Shown here piece after piece: positions 13,525-19,480 of a stretch of DNA of 19,480 nt; positions within the stretch are counted from its first letter, which is position 1, and each line of letters begins with the position of its first letter. Origin of the DNA: CAJBIL01 sp049295655 (lineage in GTDB: Bacteria; Pseudomonadota; Gammaproteobacteria; Burkholderiales; Rhodocyclaceae); the NCBI GenBank assembly GCA_049295655.1, contig JBAQRB010000027.1, forward strand, positions 1 to 19,480, read 5' to 3'. The notes under the pieces are model-generated. The model saw only the letters and a program-made list of their open reading frames with translations. It was not told the origin of the DNA and ran no database searches. The position numbers were made by a program, and so were the translations under genes.

Positions 13525-15574
13525 AAACGACGTTCGCTTCCGGTGCCGCGTTGAACACGTGGAAGCGGTTCTTGCCCGCTTGCTTGGCCTGATACATGGT
13601 CTGGTCGGCCTGGCGCAGCAGCTGGTCGGCATCGACCTCTTCGGCCTGCGGGTAGAAGGTGACGCCGATGCTCGTCGATACCTGAAGAATGGCGTCGCCG
13701 AACGGCACCGGCTGGGCGGCTGCGGTGACCATGCGGGTGAGCGTCGAGATGCTGGTTTCGTCGTCGGCCACGTCGAGCAGGATCGCGACGAATTCATCGC
13801 CACCGATGCGGGCGACGGTGTCGCCTTCGCGCAGCACCTGCGTCAGCCGCGAGGCGACGGCGATCAGCAACTGGTCGCCGGCTTCATGGCCGTGGGTATC
13901 GTTGATCGCCTTGAATCCGTCGAGGTCGAGGTAGGCCACGGCCAGTCGCTTGCCGTTGCGCTGGGCCTGCACCATCGCCTGATGCAGGCGGTCGGCGAAC
14001 AGTACGCGGTTGGGCAGATTGGTCAGCGCATCGTAATGGGCAATGTGTTCGAGCTGCTTTTCATGTTCCTTCAGCCCCGTGATGTCGGAGAACAGCGCCA
14101 CGTACTGGCGGGGCTTTCCCTGGCTGTCGCGCACCGTGCTGACGGTGAGCATCTCGGCGTAAACCTCGCCGTTCTTGCGCCGGTTCCAGACTTCGCCGTA
14201 CCAGTAGCCGTCCTCGGTCAGGCCGCGCCACATAGCGATATAGTATTCCTTGTCCTGCCTGCCGGATCTGAGCAGGCGCGGGTTTTCGCCAATGGCTTCG
14301 TCGCGGCTGTAGCCGGTGATGCGGGTAAAGGCGTCGTTGATGTCGATGATCGTGCCATCGGTGGACGTGACCATGATGCCCTCCCGGGCATGGGTGAAAA
14401 CGCTGGCGGCCAGTTGAAGCTTTTCTTCGGTCTGCTTGCGTGCCGAGATGTCGGTCTTGATCGCGACATAGTGGGTGATTTCGCCTGCCGCGTTCCTGAT
14501 TGGCGCAATGTGGGTCTCTTCCCAGTAGAACTCGCCATTCTTGCGCTTGTTGAGCAGCTCGCCATTCCAGTTTTGACCGCCGGACAGCTTGTTCCACAGC
14601 TCACGATAAATTTCGCCGGCCGTCTGTCCCGACTGGAGGATGCGCGGGTTCTGCCCGACCGCTTCTGCCGCGCTATAGCCAGTCACCTCGGAAAAGCGGG
14701 GGTTGACGTATTCGATGCTGGCATCGAGATCGGTGATGAGCGTCGACGTCGGGCTTTGTTCAACCGCTGCGGACAGCTTGCGCAGCATTTCCTCGGCCTT
14801 CAGGTGGGCGCTGATTTCCGCTTCGAGTCGTTGGGTCGATGCCTGAAGACTTTCGGTCATGCCGTTGATCGAGCGGCCAAGTTCGGTAAATTCATCCGAG
14901 CCGTCGCATTCGATCCGGTAATCCAGATGGCCGTCGGCAACGTTCTTGGCGCCCGCATGCAGCGGCGCCAGTCGCCTGCGGATCAGGCGGTTGATCTGTA
15001 CCGACGCCTGGAGGGTCGATAGTGCCAGCGTGATGGCAAAGACGCCGATCAGCAGGACGAGGTCGCGGTAGGTTTGCTCGACGCGCTGTGCACTGGCGTT
15101 CTGCAAGGCGTTGGTCGTATCGCGAACGGCGCTGGCTTTCAGCAGCAACTGGCTGTAGAGCCGGCGATCGAGTTCGTCGTACGCATGGCGGTTGCCGCCG
15201 GATATTCCGAACAGTTTGGCCGTGCTGACGATGCGATGAAAAATGGCGGCCGTTTCGTCGATGTTGCGGCGCAGCCGTTCGATCAATTGCCGTTCTTTTT
15301 CGTCCTGGAATTGTTTTTCGGCCTGACGCAACAGGCTGTCGGAAAAAGCTTTATTGGCGTCCCACTGGACGCGGACACGCTCCTCGCGGTGCAGGAAATA
15401 CTGATCCCTGAAGGAAGCGCGCTCGAAGTAGTTTTCCTGGATCGCATCGGCGAGCACATAGTCGCTTTTTGCGTCCCTGAATTCGCTCGCTGCCCGGATC
15501 AGCAGCGGTACGAGGATGAGGAGCGCAACGATGGTTACGCTTGACGCGATGCGCAGGCGGGTGGTGATACGCAT
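13523..15574 (-). CDS. Membrane diguanylate cyclase: periplasmic sensor-HAMP-PAS-PAS-GGDEF
   Basis: 683 residues. Makes cyclic-di-GMP from two GTP. Membrane span 1 at about 11-28, periplasmic helical sensor domain about 30-170, span 2 at 171-190, HAMP at about 191-245, PAS 1 at about 265-380 (YVNPRFSEVTGYSAAEAVGQNPRIL), PAS 2 at about 388-500 (DINDAFTRITGYSRDEAIGENPRLL), GGDEF domain 510-675. The active motif is intact (ARIGGDEFV, 588-596), with DLDGFKAINDTHGH before it and the inhibitory-site REGD (582-585) present, so it should be an active, product-inhibited cyclase. It starts six bases after the stop of the substrate-binding lipoprotein, so the two are co-transcribed, and the lipoprotein is a likely ligand-loaded partner of the periplasmic domain. 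The ribosome site is weak (GGTAAG, overlapping the upstream stop). Confidence 0.93.
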   Translation of the reverse strand: MRITTRLRIASSVTIVALLILVPLLIRAASEFRDAKSDYVLADAIQENYFERASFRDQYFLHREERVRVQWDANKAFSDSLLRQAEKQFQDEKERQLIERLRRNIDETAAIFHRIVSTAKLFGISGGNRHAYDELDRRLYSQLLLKASAVRDTTNALQNASAQRVEQTYRDLVLLIGVFAITLALSTLQASVQINRLIRRRLAPLHAGAKNVADGHLDYRIECDGSDEFTELGRSINGMTESLQASTQRLEAEISAHLKAEEMLRKLSAAVEQSPTSTLITDLDASIEYVNPRFSEVTGYSAAEAVGQNPRILQSGQTAGEIYRELWNKLSGGQNWNGELLNKRKNGEFYWEETHIAPIRNAAGEITHYVAIKTDISARKQTEEKLQLAASVFTHAREGIMVTSTDGTIIDINDAFTRITGYSRDEAIGENPRLLRSGRQDKEYYIAMWRGLTEDGYWYGEVWNRRKNGEVYAEMLTVSTVRDSQGKPRQYVALFSDITGLKEHEKQLEHIAHYDALTNLPNRVLFADRLHQAMVQAQRNGKRLAVAYLDLDGFKAINDTHGHEAGDQLLIAVASRLTQVLREGDTVARIGGDEFVAILLDVADDETSISTLTRMVTAAAQPVPFGDAILQVSTSIGVTFYPQAEEVDADQLLRQADQTMYQAKQAGKNRFHVFNAAPEANVV

Positions 15575-15580
15575 GATGGC

Positions 15581-16570
15581 TTACCGTTTTGTTCCGCTCG
15601 CTTCTAGCCGGACTGCCTTGAGGCTGTCGGCATGGATGTAGCGCGGGAAGTCAGGCATCGCGGTCTGCTCGGTCAGCTTGTTTTTCATGGCCCAGCGCGC
15701 TTCATCTTCCAGCGTGATCAGGAGCGTTTGATCGAGCACGACGCGGTAGTTGAAAGCATCCCATACGTCATGGATCAGTTTTTTGTCGATTTTCGTCGCG
15801 GCGGACATGATGCTCTGCGCTTCGTCCGGGTTTTTCGCCACGAAATTCTCCGCCTTGATCAGCGCGCGCAGGAAACGCTTGACCGTTTCCGGATTCTTGT
15901 TGACGAAGTCCTGCGGCGTCGCGATGTTGAATGTTTCGGTATAGATCTGCTGGTCGAGAAAGATTTTCCCTTCGCTACCCAGTTGTTGCTTGATCTGGGT
16001 CAGCGGGTAATTCCAGGTCGACACCGCATCGACCTGCCGGGCCGTCATCGCTTCCTGCATCTCTTCGGGCTTCAGGGGAACGGGCTGGATGTCCTGCCGG
16101 GTGAGGCCGTTGGCCGTCAGCAGTGAATCCAGAAAGAAGTCGGAGGTCGTACCGGGCGTCAGGCCGATGCGCTTGCCCTTCAGATCGGCGGGAACGGCAA
16201 TTCCGGCATCCGTTCTCACCACCACGCCGTTATTCCGGGCGCTGCTTTCGATGTTGGCAATCACGACAATCGGGTCGCCCCTGAACGCACTGAACATGAC
16301 GGGGGTTTCCGCGACGGTGGCGAAGTCGGCCTTGTTCTCGATCACCGATTGCAGCGCGGCCTTACCGTAGGTGTGCATCAGCGACTGCACTTCCAGCCCT
16401 TCCTCGGTAAAAAACCCCTTGGCCTGCGCGAGGTGAACGAGCGTGCTTTGCGGCTGGAAGGTATAGGCGACGGTGACCTTCTGCAGCGGCTGAATCGTAT
16501 TCGGCGGCGAGGCATCCTGGCAGCCGGCGAGCGCTGTTACGGAGAGCAGCAGGAGAAGAATTTTGCGCAT
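15581..16570 (-). CDS. Substrate-binding lipoprotein, NMT1/SsuA-ThiY-like (NitT/TauT type)
   Basis: 329 residues. The signal peptide ends in the lipobox LAGC (Cys17), so the mature protein is lipid-anchored in the periplasm. The body has the type-2 periplasmic-binding-protein pattern of the NitT/TauT/NMT1 group: KVTVAYTFQPQSTLVHLAQAKGFFTEEGLEV (about 31-61), ADFATVAETPVMFSAF, LKGKRIGLTPGTTSDFFLDSLL and RQVDAVSTWNYPLTQI. Relatives deliver nitrate, sulfonates, taurine or thiamine precursors to ABC transporters. No permease or ATPase gene is nearby; instead a membrane diguanylate cyclase follows after six bases, which suggests a sensing role like NspS with MbaA in Vibrio. The ligand cannot be predicted. 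AGAGG lies 6 bases before the ATG. A 107-base gap separates it from the cyclase gene upstream. Confidence 0.88.
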   Translation of the reverse strand: MRKILLLLLSVTALAGCQDASPPNTIQPLQKVTVAYTFQPQSTLVHLAQAKGFFTEEGLEVQSLMHTYGKAALQSVIENKADFATVAETPVMFSAFRGDPIVVIANIESSARNNGVVVRTDAGIAVPADLKGKRIGLTPGTTSDFFLDSLLTANGLTRQDIQPVPLKPEEMQEAMTARQVDAVSTWNYPLTQIKQQLGSEGKIFLDQQIYTETFNIATPQDFVNKNPETVKRFLRALIKAENFVAKNPDEAQSIMSAATKIDKKLIHDVWDAFNYRVVLDQTLLITLEDEARWAMKNKLTEQTAMPDFPRYIHADSLKAVRLEASGTKR

Positions 16571-16677
16571 GGGGTGCCTCTTTATTTCTGTTTACTGGCG
16601 GGGGAACATAAACCGTCATTTGATCGCTGGCAAGGCAGGCCGGTGCTTATCTTTGCCCAGCGGTCGTCTCCAGGAGT

Positions 16678-17775
16678 CTAGAAAAGCTCGATATCCGATT
16701 TCTGATTGCCGTGTTCGGCCTCAAGAAAGCCGGCTGCCTGCAGTGCTTCGTAGCTTTCTACCCGGTTGCGGCCGTTTTCCTTGGCGTAGTAGAGGGCCTT
16801 GTCGGCACGGTCGATCAGGTCCGGCGGGTTGTCGAAATAAGTCATTTGCGTAAAGCCCATGCTCACCGTCATCTTCCCGACCATCGGGAATTCATAGGCT
16901 TCGATGATGCTGCGAAGACGGTTGAATACCGCGTAGGCTTCCGACAATCCGGTCTGTTGCAGGATGGCCACGAATTCCTCACCGCCAAAACGGAATAGCT
17001 GATCGTCCATCCGGAAGGTGTCCTGCATTCGCTGTGCGATCAGCAGCAGGACTTCATCGCCGATCAGGTGGCCGTAGGTATCGTTGACGCGTTTGAAATG
17101 GTCGATGTCGATCACGGCCAGCCAGTTGTGCGCTTCCGTCGATGGCGTCTGGCGCTGCTGCACTTGTCCGGTATTGTCGGTCGGGTTGCGCCGATCCGAT
17201 GCCGTGGCGAGGGCTCGGTCGAGATGCTCGTCGAAGGTTTTTCGATTGAGCAGACTGGTTAGCGTGTCGGTTTCCGCATAATTGATCAGTGCGAGGTGGT
17301 TGCTGAAGAACTCGAGCAAGCTTTCGGTCAGGGCGATATCGGAATCGCCCAAGGCTTGCTTGCGTTTCAGCTCGACAAACAGATGGATGGCTTCTTTCTG
17401 GAAGACCGGAAAAACGTAGACGCGCTGATCTTCGGTGACTTCCGAAACCGGTTTGCCGACATCGGCGCACGATGTCATCAGGCTCTGCGGCGCTAACACG
17501 GTGCCGCGTGCCGGTGAAAGCAGGTAGGCATCATGGGTTGTCAGGCGGTCGCGAGAGCATTCTGCCAAGGGGATGACAAAGCGGCTGTCCTTGCGAACCA
17601 CGTGGCGAAACAGCGTGCTGGCCTCGATATCAAGCACATCCTTCAGCATGTGCAGAAGCGCGCCGCCAAGCTTTGTCCGGTCGCGCTCGCCAGCGATATT
17701 CCGCAGATGTTCGACGAGCGATAGCTGACAGGCGGTGTACGACGCAAAGCGCTGCTGTAGAGGGAATACCGTCAT
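16678..17775 (-). CDS. Cytosolic diguanylate cyclase with GAF-like N-terminus and GGEEF motif
   Basis: 365 residues, no membrane span. Residues about 15-165 look like a GAF-type sensor (LGGALLHMLKDVLDIEASTLFRHV, then VYVFPVFQKEAIHLFVELKRK). The GGDEF domain covers about 166-345: DTLTSLLNRKTFDEHL, IDIDHFKRVNDTYGHLIGDEVL (222-243), inhibitory-site RMDD (255-258), active motif RFGGEEFVAIL (262-272) and DKALYYAKENGRN (325-337). All catalytic features are intact, so it should make cyclic-di-GMP. A stretch rich in Asn/Gln/Thr (about 192-216) is inserted between the first helix and the central strand. The start at 17775 (MTVFPLQQ) was chosen over one six codons earlier because AAGG lies about 8 bases before it. 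It lies just beyond the lysS terminator and may have its own promoter. Confidence 0.92.
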   Translation of the reverse strand: MTVFPLQQRFASYTACQLSLVEHLRNIAGERDRTKLGGALLHMLKDVLDIEASTLFRHVVRKDSRFVIPLAECSRDRLTTHDAYLLSPARGTVLAPQSLMTSCADVGKPVSEVTEDQRVYVFPVFQKEAIHLFVELKRKQALGDSDIALTESLLEFFSNHLALINYAETDTLTSLLNRKTFDEHLDRALATASDRRNPTDNTGQVQQRQTPSTEAHNWLAVIDIDHFKRVNDTYGHLIGDEVLLLIAQRMQDTFRMDDQLFRFGGEEFVAILQQTGLSEAYAVFNRLRSIIEAYEFPMVGKMTVSMGFTQMTYFDNPPDLIDRADKALYYAKENGRNRVESYEALQAAGFLEAEHGNQKSDIELF

Positions 17776-17801
17776 CCTAAAACCTTGCCGCAAAGCCTCT
17801 G

Positions 17802-17824
17802 AAAAGCCCCTGAACCCAAGGGGC
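17802..17824 (-). terminator. Rho-independent terminator ending the lysS transcript
   Basis: Reading leftwards: GCCCCT (17824-17819), loop TGGGTTC, AGGGGC (17811-17806), then TTTT (17805-17802). A perfect 6-bp GC-rich stem with a short T-run, placed after the hairpin array that follows lysS and before the GGEEF gene start at 17775. Confidence 0.7.
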
Positions 17825-18101
17825 TTGCCTGCGTAAGGCCCCTAAAAGGTGCCTTACTCCGGTCTCGCCCCGAGGGCACTTCTTCGTGTGCACTGCGTGC
17901 TCACTCAGGGCGCACCCCAGGAGTACTTCATCAGACGTACTACGTACGTCATTCGGGGCGTCCCTAAAGGGGTTCCCTACGTAAGTCGCCAGGCGCCTTA
18001 CTCCGGTCTCACCCCAAGGGTACTTCTTCGCGATGCACTAACGTACATCACTCAGGGCGCCCCGCAAGGGGACTTCCTCTGACGTACTGCGTACGTCACT
18101 C
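17806..18101 (-). repeat. Tandem array of six ~48-bp units, each with two hairpins, in the lysS 3' region
   Basis: The landmark TCACTC/TTACTC/TCATTC (GAGTGA-like on the lysS strand) recurs at 17854, 17901, 17949, 17998, 18048 and 18096, i.e. every 47-50 bases. Every third unit is most alike: GCCTTACTCCGGTCTC at 17851 and 17995 is exactly 144 bases apart, so a three-unit block was duplicated. On the lysS strand each unit reads: stop-like GAGTRA, hairpin a, linker GAAGAAGT-like, hairpin b. Hairpin a stems: 18080-18098, 18032-18049, 17981-18001, 17934-17950, 17890-17900, 17833-17857. Hairpin b stems: 18060-18071, 18011-18021, 17962-17971, 17914-17924, 17867-17877, and the terminator at 17806-17824. 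Many base changes between units keep pairing. The last unit includes the lysS stop. Confidence 0.85.
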
Positions 18102-19480
18102 GGGGCGCATCTGCGGGAAGAGGATTACGTCGCGGATGTTCGACGAATCGGTGAGCAGCATGACCAGGCGGTCGATGCCGATGCCGCAGCCGCCGGTCGG
18201 CGGCAGGCCGTATTCGAGGGCGCGGATGTAGTCGGCGTCGTAGTACATCGCTTCTTCGTCGCCGGCGTCCTTGGCCTTGGCCTGCTCGAGGAAGCGCGCG
18301 GCCTGGTCTTCCGGATCGTTGAGCTCGGAGAAGCCGTTGGCGATCTCGCGGCCGACGATGAACAGCTCGAAGCGTTCGGTGACTTCCGGGTTGGCGTCGC
18401 TGCGCCGCGCCAGCGGGCTGGTTTCGGCCGGGTAGTCGATGATGAAGGTCGGCTCCCAGAGGTCGGCTTCCGCCGTTTCCTCGAACATCATCAGTTGCAG
18501 CGTGCCGAGGCCGGCGCCGTCGCGCACTTCGACCTTCATCGCCGTGAGCTTGGCCTTCAGCCAGGCGGCGTCGGTCAGCTGTTCGACGGTGAAGCCGGGG
18601 TGGTATTTGCGGATCGCCTCGATGATCGTCAGGCGGGCGAAAGGCTTCGAGAGATCGAGCGTGCGGCCCTGGTATTCGAACACTTCGGTGCCGAGCGCGT
18701 CGCGCGCCGCGTGGCGCAGCAGGCCTTCGGTGAAATCCATCAGCTTGCGGTATTCGGTGTACGCCTCGTAGAACTCCATCATGGTGAACTCGGGGTTGTG
18801 GCGCGGGCTGATCCCCTCGTTGCGGAAGTTGCGGTTCACCTCGAACACCTTCTCGAAGCCGCCGACCACGAGGCGCTTGAGATACAGCTCGGGCGCGATG
18901 CGCAGGAAGAGTTCCATGTCGAGCGCGTTGTGGTGCGTCTTGAACGGCTTGGCCGAGGCGCCGCCGGGGATCGGGTGCATCATCGGCGTTTCGACTTCGA
19001 GGAAGCCGTGATCCATCATGTAGTTGCGGATCGACTGGATCATCCGGCTGCGCGCAACGAAGGTGAAGCGCGACTGCTCGTTGGTGATCAGGTCGAGGTA
19101 GCGCATGCGGTACTTCTGCTCGACGTCGGTCAGGCCATGGAACTTCTCCGGCAGCGGGCGCAGCGCCTTGGTGAGCAGGCGCAGCGCGTCGACCTTCACC
19201 GACAACTCGCCGGTCTTGGTCCTGAACAGCACGCCCTCGGCGCCGACGATATCGCCGATGTCCCAGACCTTGAATTCCTCGTAGAGGTCCTTGCCGATGG
19301 CGTCCAGCTGGACATACAGCTGAATCTGCCCGGACATGTCCTGGATGTGCGTGAAGCTGGCCTTGCCCATGACCCGCCGGGTCATGATGCGACCGCCGAC
19401 CTTGACGCGCCGCGGCTGGGCGTCGAGTACGGCTGCGTCCGTGGCATCGTACTCGGCGTGCAGTTCGCCGGCCATGACAT
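18096..19480 (-). CDS. lysS: Lysyl-tRNA synthetase, class II (5' end outside the window)
   Basis: About 461 residues of an enzyme usually near 500 long; the reading frame is open to the window edge, so the first 40-50 residues are missing and the ATG at 19475 is internal. It charges tRNA-Lys with lysine. Seen here, numbered from that ATG: OB-fold anticodon-binding domain (about 22-105, GGRIMTRRVMGKASF), class II motif 1 region (RSRMIQSIRNYMMDHGFLEVETPMM, 142-166), motif 2 FRNEGISPRHNPEFTMMEF (217-235), the later PAETSPLARR and ELNDPEDQ segments, and motif 3 GIGIDRLVM (about 431-439). The C-terminus FPQMRPE is complete. Its stop codon lies inside the first hairpin of the tandem array, which makes up its 3' untranslated region. 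Confidence 0.97.
   Translation of the reverse strand, partial: VMAGELHAEYDATDAAVLDAQPRRVKVGGRIMTRRVMGKASFTHIQDMSGQIQLYVQLDAIGKDLYEEFKVWDIGDIVGAEGVLFRTKTGELSVKVDALRLLTKALRPLPEKFHGLTDVEQKYRMRYLDLITNEQSRFTFVARSRMIQSIRNYMMDHGFLEVETPMMHPIPGGASAKPFKTHHNALDMELFLRIAPELYLKRLVVGGFEKVFEVNRNFRNEGISPRHNPEFTMMEFYEAYTEYRKLMDFTEGLLRHAARDALGTEVFEYQGRTLDLSKPFARLTIIEAIRKYHPGFTVEQLTDAAWLKAKLTAMKVEVRDGAGLGTLQLMMFEETAEADLWEPTFIIDYPAETSPLARRSDANPEVTERFELFIVGREIANGFSELNDPEDQAARFLEQAKAKDAGDEEAMYYDADYIRALEYGLPPTGGCGIGIDRLVMLLTDSSNIRDVILFPQMRPE

Noticed and set aside
11556..13526. 656-codon open frame on the plus strand
   Set aside because: Antisense shadow of mnmC; composition is Arg/Ala/Gly-rich without domains, and it runs on through the inverted-repeat element.
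13559..15022. 487-codon open frame on the plus strand
   Set aside because: Antisense shadow of the membrane diguanylate cyclase.
17850..18100. CRISPR-like periodicity (repeats every ~48 bases)
   Set aside because: The whole period is repetitive with no unique spacers, the copies are strongly diverged, and there are no cas genes.

Overview
The window is GC-rich and densely packed, and every recognisable gene is chromosomal housekeeping, stress or signalling. The gene set (zapE, mnmC, metY, lysS, pcm, several GGDEF proteins) and the protein styles point to a betaproteobacterium, most likely of the Rhodocyclaceae type. That placement is inference from sequence style, not from a search.

Layout. 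57-686 (+) is an RNA 2',3'-cyclic phosphodiesterase (ThpR). Convergent to it, 3202-699 (-) is a tight three-gene unit: a secreted protein, a small heat-shock protein (Hsp20) and a secreted homologue of the Bacillus spore-coat transglutaminase Tgl. A weak sigma-32-like promoter precedes it. Divergently, 3483-5436 (+) holds a short 'archaeal-type' S-adenosylhomocysteine hydrolase whose end overlaps an L-isoaspartate methyltransferase: one enzyme makes SAH and the next removes it. 5451-6038 (-) is an unrecognised membrane protein with a Cys-x-x-Cys motif. 6388-6705 (+) is a single STAS domain. 7603-7000 (-) is a BrnT-like toxin/ribbon-helix-helix antitoxin pair with an apparently leaderless promoter. 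7831-8943 (+) is the cell-division ATPase ZapE.

From 8967 to the right end everything lies on the minus strand: a PAS protein with a degenerate GGDEF domain, MetY, the bifunctional tRNA-modifying enzyme MnmC, a membrane PAS-PAS-GGDEF diguanylate cyclase, an orphan substrate-binding lipoprotein six bases upstream of it, a GAF-like/GGEEF cyclase, and lysS (5' end cut off by the window). The lipoprotein and membrane cyclase look like a periplasmic ligand sensor feeding cyclic-di-GMP production.

The most unusual structure is the 320-base gap between lysS and the next gene. Read in the direction of lysS transcription it is a tandem array of six ~48-base units. Each unit can form two hairpins, and stem sequences differ between units while pairing is largely kept. 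The first unit contains the lysS stop codon, and the last hairpin is a Rho-independent terminator. A second non-coding element, a long imperfect inverted repeat built of 9-base CACAACGAA-like units, fills the space between mnmC and the membrane cyclase.
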